Shown: piece after piece, positions 54,650 to 63,865 of the stretch | Numbering within the stretch: the first letter of the stretch is position 1 | How the letters are laid out: every line of letters starts with the position of its first letter | Assembly: GCA_964619885.1 (NCBI GenBank) | Contig: CAZUGA010000003.1 | Span: 98,479 to 162,478, forward strand | Source of the DNA: CAZUGA01 sp964619885 | Lineage (GTDB): Bacteria; Pseudomonadota; Gammaproteobacteria; Methylococcales; UBA1147 | Direction of reading: 5' to 3' | DNA: 64,000 nt | Notes under the pieces: generated by a model | The model's database searches: none | The model's input: the letters and a program-made list of their open reading frames with translations, nothing else | What the model was told of the DNA's origin: nothing | Translations under genes and position numbers: made by a program

Positions 54650-55381
54650 TCACCCGAAACAATGCTTTTCGAAATATTGTGCCAAAGGGGCACTATAACG
54701 AGGGTCATCAAAAGCCTGAGCAATCTTTTTCGCGTCCAACTTTTCCAGGGCTGGCACAACACCAAGTAACGGCATGGACATTCTCCTTTTCAGCGTCTCC
54801 AGATTCTCTTCCATAAATGCAAATTCCGGATCTACATGGTTGGCAACCCATCCCAACAACCTGCAGCCGGATCGCTCCAGCGCTTGGCAGGTCAATATCG
54901 CGTGATTCAGGCATCCCAACCGCAAACCTACTACAAGAATAACTGCCCCGCCCAACCTTCTACCCAATTCAGCCACCGCGCATTCTTCCGACAAAGGCAC
55001 TTCCCATCCGCCCACGCCCTCAACAACAACAGCATCCGCTTTCCCTTGCAATCTTTGATAGTTTTCCTCTATGACGTTCAGACTAATGTCACACCCGGCC
55101 TGACTAGAGGCAATATGCGGCGCGATCGCGGGTTCGAGGGCATAGGGATTGACCATTTCATAGTCGATCTCAAAAGAGGCCTGTTTTTGCAACAAAAGCG
55201 CATCCGAATTTTTAAGCCGCCCATCGACCAATGTACATCCCGAAGCAACAGGTTTCATCGCCAGGGTCGTGTTACCCCACCCCTTCAACCATTCTATCAA
55301 ACCTAAAGACACCCACGTTTTACCCGAATCGGTATCGGTTCCAGTTACAAATACACCCCTGCCAACCTTGCTCGGTGTCAT
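54650..55381 (-). CDS. bioD: Dethiobiotin synthetase
   Basis: A 243-residue ATP-dependent enzyme that closes the ureido ring of dethiobiotin from 7,8-diaminopelargonate and CO2. The P-loop is FVTGTDTDSGKTWVSLGL, followed by MKPVASGC and VVEGVGGWEVPL. The start ATG overlaps the bioC stop (TGATG). It is the last gene of the operon. Confidence 0.95.
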   Translation of the reverse strand: MTPSKVGRGVFVTGTDTDSGKTWVSLGLIEWLKGWGNTTLAMKPVASGCTLVDGRLKNSDALLLQKQASFEIDYEMVNPYALEPAIAPHIASSQAGCDISLNVIEENYQRLQGKADAVVVEGVGGWEVPLSEECAVAELGRRLGGAVILVVGLRLGCLNHAILTCQALERSGCRLLGWVANHVDPEFAFMEENLETLKRRMSMPLLGVVPALEKLDAKKIAQAFDDPRYSAPLAQYFEKHCFG

Positions 55382-56199
55382 CAACGATCCAATCCTGGCC
55401 GAGCCGCACAAGCGTAGACTACATCAAAGGTCGCAATAATATCCGCACCGGTCATCAATTCTTGATAAGCCGCTGTCATGCGCGAGACCATTTGTTTTCC
55501 GGTCAAACCTCTAGATCGATCATCGGTCATATTGTGGGCACCGATTGCCTTCAACTCGAGCATCAACTGCATCACATTATCGTAAGCCAGATCATTTATT
55601 TCGCTTTCCAGATGGCATTCGACCAACCCAGCATCCAACATCGATTCGGAAATAACAGATATCGGATAAAAGCGGTTGACGTGGGAATAATCATCCACGG
55701 TAGCCCAGGCACTTCTTAGTTCGCTCAAAGTTCTTGGACCAAAACTGCTGAATATTAATTTTCCGCCAGGCATTAAAACACGGAAAATTTCAGCGAAAAG
55801 CCTATCGAGATCGAAACACCACTGGAATGCTAAATTGGAAAATATCAGACCCACACTACTATCTGCCAGCGGTATCGACTCGGCGTCACCACACAAATGA
55901 AAAACATTCGGAGTTGCACGTTGGCGAGAAAAACTGAGCATCGCGGCGGCAATATCCAGCTCAATGACGGATTCTGCATATCTCGTGAGATGTCCGCCGC
56001 AATAACCCGTTCCAGCGCCTAGATCCAAAATCGACTTAGTCGGAAAATAATTTAGCGCTTGCAGCCGCATTAACAGAGTATCCGCGACCAGCTGCTGTAA
56101 CGCAGCGAAATTATCATAAGACAAAGCAGCGCGTGAAAATGAAGCGCGTACGCACTTTTTATCGACCGGTAAGACCCAACTTTCGATTACCGAATTCAT
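55381..56199 (-). CDS. bioC: Malonyl-[acyl-carrier protein] O-methyltransferase
   Basis: A 272-residue SAM-dependent methyltransferase that esterifies malonyl-ACP to prime pimelate synthesis. KKCVRASFSRAALSYD near the start and ILDLGAGTGYCGGHL (SAM motif) are typical, as is SNLAFQWCFDLDRLF. The ATG at 56199 lies 4 bases after the bioH stop; a longer frame reaches back into bioH. BioH removes the methyl ester again. Confidence 0.93.
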   Translation of the reverse strand: MNSVIESWVLPVDKKCVRASFSRAALSYDNFAALQQLVADTLLMRLQALNYFPTKSILDLGAGTGYCGGHLTRYAESVIELDIAAAMLSFSRQRATPNVFHLCGDAESIPLADSSVGLIFSNLAFQWCFDLDRLFAEIFRVLMPGGKLIFSSFGPRTLSELRSAWATVDDYSHVNRFYPISVISESMLDAGLVECHLESEINDLAYDNVMQLMLELKAIGAHNMTDDRSRGLTGKQMVSRMTAAYQELMTGADIIATFDVVYACAARPGLDR

Positions 56200-56203
56200 G
56201 ATG

Positions 56204-56995
56204 CTAAGCCACAGATTGCCGCTGCAAAAAGCTAGAAACCACGTCGAAAGTCTCGGCAACATGCGAGATAAACGGAATATGTCCCGCCTGTTCTATAATC
56301 GATAGACAAATCACTGGACTTAGGCTTTCGATTGCCGGTCCTGCGGCAACGGGAACCAAACTATCTTCGGTACCCAACACGACTAGAGTCGGATGCTGGA
56401 TCGTAGCCATAACTGGACGCAGGTCGGCAGACTTCAAAATATCTACGCCACAAGATAATGCGTCCGGATGTGGAACAGCGCATTCATCCAATCTGTCGCG
56501 TAAACACCTAAACATTGATTTCGAATTCGCCATTCCTCGCGTTTGCAACTTTAAAAAACGCCGTAGCGTCGACCTAAAATCACGCTTCAAATTATTGTGG
56601 AATGTATCCAGTACTTGGCTATCCATCCCCGCCAACCAATCGTTTGCTTTATTGAACTTGGGATTGCCTGCAATCACCCCAACGGAATCCACGCGTTCAG
56701 GGTGATCTGCCGCAAGCTGTAATACAATGGAAGCCCCCAGCGACCAGCCGATCCAATGTGCGCTACCCGGTATTTGATCTACTAACATTTGGGCGACTAC
56801 GGGTAAGTTGAATTGGTCAATCATCTCACTGCGTCCATGTCCTGGCAGGTCTACACAGCTAACCCGGTAACTTTGTCTCAATAGGTCGGCAAATTCACGC
56901 CAAAAACCCGAGTGCATACCCCAACCGTGAACCAAAACCACGTGCTCGCCCTGGCCAGAACTTTCGACGTACAAAAGCCGCTTAGTTTCATCCAT
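56204..56995 (-). CDS. bioH: Pimeloyl-[acyl-carrier protein] methyl ester esterase
   Basis: A 263-residue alpha/beta hydrolase. HGWGMHSGFW is the oxyanion region, GWSLGASIV holds the nucleophile Ser, VLGTEDSLVP the Asp and EQAGHIPFISH the His. It frees pimeloyl-ACP for BioF. Its start overlaps bioF by 8 bases. Confidence 0.93.
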   Translation of the reverse strand: MDETKRLLYVESSGQGEHVVLVHGWGMHSGFWREFADLLRQSYRVSCVDLPGHGRSEMIDQFNLPVVAQMLVDQIPGSAHWIGWSLGASIVLQLAADHPERVDSVGVIAGNPKFNKANDWLAGMDSQVLDTFHNNLKRDFRSTLRRFLKLQTRGMANSKSMFRCLRDRLDECAVPHPDALSCGVDILKSADLRPVMATIQHPTLVVLGTEDSLVPVAAGPAIESLSPVICLSIIEQAGHIPFISHVAETFDVVSSFLQRQSVA

Positions 56996-58166
56996 CGGAC
57001 TGACTTACCAATGTATAGTCAAGCGCATCCAATAAACAATCCACGTGTTCTATTTCGTGGGCGGCAGAAAAAGTAACCCGTAATCTGGCACTACCCTCGG
57101 GCACTGTAGGCGGACGTATAGCCGAAACCAATACACCTTGCTTTTGCAATTCTTCAGACATCTCTAGTGCAGCGCGGCTATCGCCGATCAATATAGGTTG
57201 GATCGGCGTAAAAGAGCGAACCATTTTCAAACCCAGCCGTTCCGCACCTGCACGGAAATGACTAATTAAGCCTACTAATTTCTGTCGCCGCCAAGGCTCT
57301 TTAATAACGAGCTGCAAACTTACCCGGGTGGCTCCAACAACAGAAGAAGGAATTGCTGTGGTATAGATATAAGACCGCGCTTTTTGAATCAAAAATTCGA
57401 CCAATTCTTCAGAACCAGCAACAAACGCACCAAACGTTCCAAACCCTTTACCCAAAGTTCCCACCAATACATCGGCTTGACCCACGTTCATCTTATAGTG
57501 GTCAAATGCGCCTCGGCCCCGGTCGCCTATAACACCTATACCGTGCGCATCATCCACCATTAACCAAGCCCCAGACTTATCGGCGACCTCAGCCATTTTT
57601 GGCAACGGCGCCAGCTCTCCATCCATACTAAATACCCCGTCGCTAACAATCAGCTTGTTTTTCCCATTCGCCGTCCGAAGCATCGAATCAAGGGCCTGCA
57701 TATCAACATGCGGGAACCGCCGAAACCGGGCGCCCGATAATAATCCGCCGTCCAACAATGAAGCATGGTTAAGTCTATCCTCGAATACGCAATCGCCACG
57801 CCCCAGCAAAGCGGAAATTACACCAAGATTTGCCATATACCCGGTTGAAAAAAGCAATACGCGATCGCATCCCAAAAAATCGGCTAATTCTTCTTCCAGA
57901 GCGTGATGCGCTTTGCTATGCCCGCAGACCAAGTGAGCCGCACCACTACCCGCGCCAAATTCGGCCGCCCCTTTTTGCAAAGCCCGGACAACTTCCGGAT
58001 GGTTAGCTAAACCAAGATAATCATTACTGCAAAAATTCAGTAATCGTTTACCCTGCATCGAAACCACAACGCCTTGCGGGCCGTCTAGAACTTTACGTCT
58101 TCGGTATAAATGTTGTCCCTCAATTTCACTTAGGCGCTGTTTGAGGTTCTGACCAAGCCCAGTCAT
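56988..58166 (-). CDS. bioF: 8-amino-7-oxononanoate synthase
   Basis: A 392-residue PLP-dependent alpha-oxoamine synthase joining pimeloyl-ACP/CoA and alanine. NFCSNDYLGLANHPEV, the DDAHGIGVIG Asp and the PLP lysine in GTLGKGFGTFGAFVAG are all visible. It follows bioB by 11 bases. Confidence 0.96.
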   Translation of the reverse strand: MTGLGQNLKQRLSEIEGQHLYRRRKVLDGPQGVVVSMQGKRLLNFCSNDYLGLANHPEVVRALQKGAAEFGAGSGAAHLVCGHSKAHHALEEELADFLGCDRVLLFSTGYMANLGVISALLGRGDCVFEDRLNHASLLDGGLLSGARFRRFPHVDMQALDSMLRTANGKNKLIVSDGVFSMDGELAPLPKMAEVADKSGAWLMVDDAHGIGVIGDRGRGAFDHYKMNVGQADVLVGTLGKGFGTFGAFVAGSEELVEFLIQKARSYIYTTAIPSSVVGATRVSLQLVIKEPWRRQKLVGLISHFRAGAERLGLKMVRSFTPIQPILIGDSRAALEMSEELQKQGVLVSAIRPPTVPEGSARLRVTFSAAHEIEHVDCLLDALDYTLVSQSDG

Positions 58167-58177
58167 TGGCTCCAGAT

Positions 58178-59182
58178 CTAGTGGCGAGCCATGGCCGAAG
58201 TCAAACCAAGTCTTTCAAACAAACGTTGATCTGAATCTGCAACGGGATTGTCGGTAGTGAGTAATTTTTCGCCATAAAAAACAGAATTGGCCCCGGCAAA
58301 AAAACACAGCGCCTGCATTTCATCGCTCATGTCTGTACGCCCCGCGGAAAGGCGTACCCGCGATTTTGGCATCAGTATCCGTGCGACCGCGATTGTTCGG
58401 ATAAATGTCAACGGATCCAGTTGCTGTGTGCCGTTTAGCGGAGTTCCCTCCACCTGCACCAACATATTGATCGGAACACTTTCGGGATGCTCGGGCATAT
58501 TGGCCAGTTCCTGCAAAAGCTTGGCGCGATCATCATCACTCTCCCCCATACCAACAATACCACCACAACAGACATTGATACCGGCACCACGGACCCGCTG
58601 AAGGGTTGCCAACCTATCCTGGTATGTTCGGGTCGATATTATTTCAGAATAATATTCTTCCGAGGTATCCAGATTGTGGTTGTAATAATCCAAACCAGAA
58701 CTTTTCAGTTGCTGGGTTTGCTCATCGGTTAACATCCCTAATGTCACACAGGTTTCCATACCCATAGCCTTAACCCCTCTAATCATTTCGGTTACAGGTT
58801 TAATATCCCGATCTTTGGGACTACGCCAAGCGGCACCCATGCAAAACCGGGTCGCCCCCTGCAGCTTGGCCTCCCGCGCAGCCTGCAATACCTCATCAAC
58901 CGGCATCAATTCTTCGTGCTTCAACCCTGTGTCATAGCGAGCACTTTGCGGACAATAAGCGCAATCTTCGGAGCAGGCGCCGGTCTTAATGCTCAGCAAC
59001 TGACTGATCTGCACTTCGTTGGGATCAAAATGCTCCCTATAGACCGAATGAGCGCGGAACAATAGATCGTTGAAGGGCAAATTGAATAGCCCTTGAATTT
59101 CCTCTAGGCACCAATCGTGACGCATCCACTCGGCCATCAGGTCAGGAGTGTATGTTTTGGTTATTCTTTTTTCACCGTGCAT
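58178..59182 (-). CDS. bioB: Biotin synthase
   Basis: A 334-residue radical-SAM enzyme inserting sulfur into dethiobiotin. The 4Fe-4S motif is CSEDCAYC, followed by CMGAAWRSP and GMGESDDDR; the auxiliary 2Fe-2S ligands lie further on. First gene of bioB-F-H-C-D. bioA is not in the window, so the diaminopelargonate step must be encoded elsewhere. No convincing BirA operator was found upstream. Confidence 0.97.
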   Translation of the reverse strand: MHGEKRITKTYTPDLMAEWMRHDWCLEEIQGLFNLPFNDLLFRAHSVYREHFDPNEVQISQLLSIKTGACSEDCAYCPQSARYDTGLKHEELMPVDEVLQAAREAKLQGATRFCMGAAWRSPKDRDIKPVTEMIRGVKAMGMETCVTLGMLTDEQTQQLKSSGLDYYNHNLDTSEEYYSEIISTRTYQDRLATLQRVRGAGINVCCGGIVGMGESDDDRAKLLQELANMPEHPESVPINMLVQVEGTPLNGTQQLDPLTFIRTIAVARILMPKSRVRLSAGRTDMSDEMQALCFFAGANSVFYGEKLLTTDNPVADSDQRLFERLGLTSAMARH

Positions 59183-59351
59183 GGACTATTCTCCAACGAA
59201 TGCTGTGGTCTTAAGTTTTTCAAAATTTATTGCGGAACACTTGTAATACATTCTGCGATCCTGACCCTGTAGAACAGGCTTCAGGCGTTAAACAGAAAAA
59301 GGTTAATCGTATCAAGCATCAAAACCCTTTGACACTTGTCAATAAAAATAC

Positions 59352-60056
59352 ATGCTCAACCCGAACAACTGGCCAAATATTATACAGCAATGGCTTTATC
59401 CGCCCACCTGTCTACTGTGCGAACAACCCGGTATCGCAGGATTCGATCTGTGCCCGTCGTGCCACGATTCGCTGCCGTTTAATCGCGAAGCTTGCATTTG
59501 CTGCGGATTACCCATATCAACGGGCCAAATCAGACAACGCTGTGGGCCCTGTTCCAAGAATCAGCCCCCATTCGATTCAACCCTTGCACTATTCACCTAT
59601 AACGAACCGGTCCGCTATTTGATCCGGTCGCTAAAATATAACGGCAATTATGCCAGTGGCCGGCTGCTAGGTAATCTCATGGCCCAAGCTCTGGCGAATC
59701 AACCCATGCACCCCCAACTGATCGTCCCGGTACCCTTGCATCCAACCCGCTTCCAACAAAGGGGATTCAATCAAGCCATCGAGATAGCCCGCCCCATTTC
59801 AAAAAATCTAGGCATCCCTATTGCGCCTAAGCTTTGCGTTAGATCTCGCGAAACACCAGCCCAATCTGGCTTATCTGCTCGCCAGCGTGCAATAAATATC
59901 AAACACGCATTCGAAATCGGGCAGGCTGTCGAGGTAGATCATGTCGCTATACTGGATGACGTTGTGACGACTGGCGCGACCGTCACGGAACTGTCAAGAG
60001 TCTTGCGTAATGCAGGTATCAAAAAAATCGAAATTTGGGCTTGCGCGCGTGCATGA
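59352..60056 (+). CDS. ComF-family phosphoribosyltransferase-like protein
   Basis: A 234-residue protein with an N-terminal zinc-finger-like region (CLLCEQPG, CPSCHD, CICCG, CGPC) and a type I phosphoribosyltransferase domain with VAILDDVVTTGATVTEL as the PRPP loop. In naturally competent bacteria ComF/GntX-like proteins take part in DNA uptake; its exact activity is unsettled. It is divergent from bioB, the common gammaproteobacterial arrangement. Confidence 0.92.
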   Translation: MLNPNNWPNIIQQWLYPPTCLLCEQPGIAGFDLCPSCHDSLPFNREACICCGLPISTGQIRQRCGPCSKNQPPFDSTLALFTYNEPVRYLIRSLKYNGNYASGRLLGNLMAQALANQPMHPQLIVPVPLHPTRFQQRGFNQAIEIARPISKNLGIPIAPKLCVRSRETPAQSGLSARQRAINIKHAFEIGQAVEVDHVAILDDVVTTGATVTELSRVLRNAGIKKIEIWACARA

Positions 60057-60124
60057 TTGTCAAGCAAGTTTGCATTTGTGGCGACAGGTGAACTAAAAAT
60101 GCACCTATATTGGAAGTTTACCGA

Positions 60125-60838
60125 TTAGAACCATCCTATATTTGGCACCGTAGGGCGAACGGTCGATAGAACGCGCTCTGGAAAATCGGTAAATACACCA
60201 TCCACACCAAGTCTCGCCATTTTCTCGATATCCTCCGGATGGTTAACGGTATAGACGTAGACCCGAAGGCCGCGCATTTTCGCGTCATCCACAAAAGCCC
60301 TGTCAATAAATTCCATACTTGAATGAACCGAAAAACTGTTCAATCGCTCGGCAAATTCAGCATTGTTGACCGGCAAAGAACAAGTTAACGCGCCGATCTT
60401 AATGTGAGCGTCCAAGCGCCGGGATTCAACTAGCTCCCGATGATTAAACGAGGATACAAGGAATAAATCGTTGGGCCAGCCCAATAGCCGAAACTGCTCG
60501 ACAATTCGCAACACTGGCGCAGCAGTTTGTGACCCTTTGAGCTCTATATTTATCGCAGCGCTCCGGTCGATAGTCTGTAGCACTTCCCCCAGCGTTGGGA
60601 TAATCTCTCCATTCCCCGCATCCAGTTTCCTCAAATCGGCAAATTTTTGATTCTGTAAATATCCCGACCCGTTGGTTGTACGTTCCAGCCGATCATCATG
60701 AAAGACGACTAAGTGGCCATCGACATTGTATACATCAATTTCTATACAGGTTGCGCCCAATTCCAGCGCCTTTGTGATTGCGGCAAGCGTATTTTCAGGA
60801 GCGTGTCCCCTTGCACCTCGATGCGCGATGCACAACAT
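60125..60838 (-). CDS. Glycerophosphodiester phosphodiesterase
   Basis: A 237-residue GDPD-family enzyme of the UgpQ type without signal peptide. AHRGARGHAPENTLAAI, CIEIDVYNVDGHLVVFHDDRLERTTNGSG and the late GVDGVFTDFPERVL give the catalytic and metal residues. It hydrolyses glycerophosphodiesters from phospholipid breakdown to glycerol-3-phosphate. Convergent with comF. Stands 59 bases after the SUMF1-domain gene. Confidence 0.93.
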   Translation of the reverse strand: MLCIAHRGARGHAPENTLAAITKALELGATCIEIDVYNVDGHLVVFHDDRLERTTNGSGYLQNQKFADLRKLDAGNGEIIPTLGEVLQTIDRSAAINIELKGSQTAAPVLRIVEQFRLLGWPNDLFLVSSFNHRELVESRRLDAHIKIGALTCSLPVNNAEFAERLNSFSVHSSMEFIDRAFVDDAKMRGLRVYVYTVNHPEDIEKMARLGVDGVFTDFPERVLSTVRPTVPNIGWF

Positions 60839-60897
60839 TATAGGAGTTCCTTCAGTATACGGTTTACTTTGATGAAACGACCCACCGGTCGACCAAG

Positions 60898-62019
60898 TTA
60901 CGGCGTTCTGGCCAACCGAAACCCGAGAAAATTGCCACGGCGACCAGGTTTAACCCGTCGTCGACTCGCCGAACGGCTTAATGTGGCTTCACTGCTCCAA
61001 CTTCCTCCTCGAGTAACCCGCGCGAATCCCTGTTCGGGCCCTGGCGGATTATCAACGACGCTATTCTTATAATAATCTTCCATATAGCGGTCCGAAACAT
61101 GCTCGCTAACGTTACCGCTCATATCGTATATCCCCAAAGCATTCGCCTGCTTTTGTCCCCGCACATGGGTGCGCCGACCACTATTGGAGTCATACCAACC
61201 TAACTCCGCCAAGTAATTGCCACCACAATATTTCTGTGCTTTCCCACCACCACGGCAGGCATATTCCCATTCAGCCTCGGTCGGCAATCGGTATTCGAGC
61301 CCCGTCACATCATTGAGTTTTTCTATAAAACGCTGAACATCCCGCCAACTGACTTGTTCCACCGGACAATTAGGACCGCATTTACCCATCGCCGATGGAT
61401 TGCGCCGCATAATCGTCTCCCACTGCGCTTGACTTAGCTCATATTTGCCAATCAAGAAAGCTTTAGTCAAACAGACTTTGTGCTGTGTTTCATCTATATT
61501 TTGTTCGAAATCAGAAGGTGGCGACCCCATTTCAAAACAACCGGCGGGGACTTCAACCATATCCAAATCAATTTCCGCCAACACATCATCCACTCGTCGA
61601 ATTTCCTTGCCCTCGTTTCCGCCCGGTCCTGTTGATATACTGGGTTTGCCGCGTTGCATATTATTCATGTTCTCGGCCCGGGTATAGGATTTTAGAGCCC
61701 TCTCATAATACTCACCGTCTTTACCCACCGTCGCGATATATTCTTCTAACGCAACCATCGCACCGCTGTAATCACCCACTTGCAAAAGGCATTCGGCATT
61801 TGCGTAAACCATGGATTGGGGTAACTGATCGGTTAACTTTTCCAATCTATCTATATTTTGAACGATCGTGGCGCAATCTTTTCTTTTCATCGCATCGACG
61901 ACGATGTTCTTGTATCGATCAATTTGGGCTGCTTTGGGGAGTTCCGCCAAGCTCGATTCTGCAAACACCAACATCGTCGCAGTCAATAAAACCCGTCGAT
62001 AAATTAATACATTTACCAT
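60898..62019 (-). CDS. Exported SUMF1/formylglycine-generating-enzyme-fold protein
   Basis: A 373-residue protein: signal peptide (about 1-26), a helical domain with tetratricopeptide-like character (about 30-125), and a SUMF1 domain from about 150. The latter shows VEVPAGCFEMGSPPSD, YELSQAQWETIM, VEQVSWRDVQRFI, YRLPTEAEWEYACRGGG and FRLARTP. The two active-site cysteines of true formylglycine-generating enzymes are absent from the C-terminal region (SRSASRRRVKPG), so sulfatase maturation is unlikely; a structural or regulatory role is more probable. Confidence 0.88.
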   Translation of the reverse strand: MVNVLIYRRVLLTATMLVFAESSLAELPKAAQIDRYKNIVVDAMKRKDCATIVQNIDRLEKLTDQLPQSMVYANAECLLQVGDYSGAMVALEEYIATVGKDGEYYERALKSYTRAENMNNMQRGKPSISTGPGGNEGKEIRRVDDVLAEIDLDMVEVPAGCFEMGSPPSDFEQNIDETQHKVCLTKAFLIGKYELSQAQWETIMRRNPSAMGKCGPNCPVEQVSWRDVQRFIEKLNDVTGLEYRLPTEAEWEYACRGGGKAQKYCGGNYLAELGWYDSNSGRRTHVRGQKQANALGIYDMSGNVSEHVSDRYMEDYYKNSVVDNPPGPEQGFARVTRGGSWSSEATLSRSASRRRVKPGRRGNFLGFRLARTP

Positions 62020-62106
62020 TGCCCAAAATGTCCGTTAAGGTTGAATTTAAATGATTTGACCGCTCTCAAAATCCGGAATACTACTTATAACCTGCAGACA
62101 ATCAGC

Positions 62107-62698
62107 CTAACATATAAAGGGGGTGGCATTGAAATTTACCGCCGACCGACAATTGTTACGTTGGCACGAAATTTTTCGCACCCGCCCTTTTGCTTTGTAG
62201 GGACGCTGGGCATCGAACTCACCAAATATACTGTCCTGGTAAAGCCAATCAGGAGTTTTCTGCTTTTTGACATTTAACGGATAGCTGGACCACAGATAAT
62301 GTTCCAGCTTTTCGACCCACCGCCTTTTGGTTTCTATCGGATTTCGGTAGATATATCCACTCACTTGCAGCAAGTAGCTGCTGACATTAATAAGAATGGA
62401 CTTATATCGACCTCTGAATAAAGACCCTTCAGTTCGCTTCAATCGATTGTAGCGTTGCGTGTATTATGCCTCATGGCTCGACTCAAATTTCCATGTGGCG
62501 TTTTAAGCAAAAGATGATAATGGTTGTCCATCATGCAATAGCTATGAATTTCCAAACCAAATCGCTGAAAAGATTCGTTCAAGCATTGAAGAAAAGCATG
62601 ATAATAATCATCGCCATGAAATATCTTGGCCGCCCTCTGCCACGATTCATGACATGGTATTAGGCATTGTAAAATTCAATTCTAATTGGTCTGACCAT
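62107..62698 (-). pseudogene. Decayed REP-associated (Y1, IS200-like) transposase
   Basis: Reading the minus strand in several frames gives the successive pieces of a Y1 HUH transposase: MVRPIRIEFYNA, a stop, YHVMNRGRG, a frameshift, DDYYHAFLQCLNESF and the HUH motif in MMDNHYHLLLKTP, a second frameshift, then TQRYNRLKRTEGSLFRGRYK and YIYRNPIETK with the catalytic tyrosine, ending with HYLWSSYPLN. At least one nonsense codon and two frameshifts make it inactive. This is the family that moves REP palindromes; no REP array was seen beside it. Confidence 0.85.
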
Positions 62699-62784
62699 TG
62701 ATAAAGCTTAGCGGTACTTCGGATAATACACTATATATAAAGACCCGACCCCTTTATTACTTTATTCTCGTGTGAATGCAAGTG

Positions 62785-63060
62785 TTAGCTGTCGTTTTCA
62801 CGCAACCTGCCTTCTACATATTTATGTAAGATACTGGCTACCAACGTTTGGTATGGAATACCCTCTGAAAGCGCTCGTTTCTGTAGTCCACGAAGGTCTT
62901 TAGACGGAAGTCGAATATTGATTCTTGCATCCTTCTGAAACATCGCTTTAGCATATTCCTTGTGCCGCTTTTGTGTCTCGGCTGCATTCTTTGATCGATT
63001 GACCTTTCCAGACTCAAATGCTTCCAGAATATCCGTCTCTTCTTGATCTAATTTATTCAT
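62785..63060 (-). CDS. Antitoxin of a type II toxin-antitoxin pair (ribbon-helix-helix-like)
   Basis: A 91-residue protein with a polar helical N-terminus (MNKLDQEETDILEAFESG) and a C-terminal RINIRLPSKDLRGLQKRA with GIPYQTLVASILHKYVEG, the pattern of ribbon-helix-helix DNA-binding antitoxins. Its start overlaps the toxin gene by 8 bases. Probably neutralises the toxin and represses the shared promoter. Confidence 0.78.
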   Translation of the reverse strand: MNKLDQEETDILEAFESGKVNRSKNAAETQKRHKEYAKAMFQKDARINIRLPSKDLRGLQKRALSEGIPYQTLVASILHKYVEGRLRENDS

Positions 63061-63334
63061 TTCTGTTACCTATATATTTTTTGGTGGCCTTTCGACTTGG
63101 GATAATGGTCTTTAGAAAAACCTCATCTTCCGATTCGACAAATGGCACAAGGTAGACATAATCCTCTATGGTTATCACATGAACTTGTTGCCCTGGATAG
63201 CGTTGCTGATTCGGATGATCAATTGTTTCAAGGATGTCACCCGCTAAAATGTGAAACACAACGTCTTCAAACGATACGCTTCTTTGAGCTTTCAGAAGCT
63301 TGTTCTTCTTGTGATTCCAGACGATGGGTTTCAT
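63053..63334 (-). CDS. BrnT-like toxin of a type II toxin-antitoxin pair
   Basis: A 93-residue protein with VWNHKKNKLLKAQRSVSFEDVVFHI at the start and VYLVPFVESEDEVFLKTIIPSRKATKKY at the end. The start WxxxKNxxLKxxxxxSFExV is like BrnT (DUF497) RNases, although the middle (HPNQQRYPGQQVHVI) is more like a related toxin family. It precedes the antitoxin gene as in many toxin-first modules. RNase activity is inferred. Confidence 0.75.
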   Translation of the reverse strand: MKPIVWNHKKNKLLKAQRSVSFEDVVFHILAGDILETIDHPNQQRYPGQQVHVITIEDYVYLVPFVESEDEVFLKTIIPSRKATKKYIGNRNE

Positions 63335-63379
63335 ACGTCGAGAATATCACAACGTGTGCCTATTGTCTGTAAACAGCTA

Positions 63380-63865
63380 ATCGGGATAGGGGGATGCCTC
63401 ACGACATCCCTCCTCCCACACCACCCGGCATACGGATCACGTACCAAGGCGGTTCATTATCTTGACAGTTGTCATCATGCTACCAAAGTGGGAAGCCCCA
63501 AGTCTCTAAAGTATCGGTTTGGCAGCGCGTAATAAAGGGCCGGGCTCTTACTCAACCGCCACGGGTCGTGCGCCGATTTGGCCGTATTCCAGGCCAGTTG
63601 ACGTTTGACGCCGAACTTTCGTTGCGTAAACGCCGAATTTATAAAACGTATCCCGTTTGCAGATGGAAGACTTCGTAGTCAAGTGCCCACTCGTCTCAGA
63701 TACGTCACACCTCTTATCCGGTTCTTGTTCATCGCCCCGCAACTTCGGATTGGGCTCCAGCCAACACCTCGCGATGCTAACCTTGCCCTTCTCCTGGCCT
63801 TCGGCTCTGCGATTACCTGGCAAGAGGACTTTCACCTCTCTAGTTTTGTGCCATACCCGGCACAC
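63380..63865 (-). ncRNA. Compact group II intron-like RNA without reverse transcriptase
   Basis: Reading the minus strand: the 5' end is GTGTGCCGGGTATGGC, followed by AGAGAGGTGAAAGTCCTCT (63823-63841) and CCAGGTAATCGCAGAGCC, all typical of domain I. At the 3' end a domain V-like hairpin (63418-63455) begins GAACCGCC and closes with GGTGGTGT, then a domain VI-like hairpin GGGATG-CATCCC ends at CCCGAT. The whole is about 490 bases and has no open frame with RT motifs, whereas group II introns usually carry a 1.3-2 kb RT gene in domain IV. Domain borders are judged by eye; folding was not computed. Confidence 0.6.

Noticed and set aside
59183..59351. Possible BirA operator in the bioB-comF gap
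   Set aside because: GGTT and AACC elements are present near 59299-59324 but in the opposite orientation to the known operator and with poor flanks.
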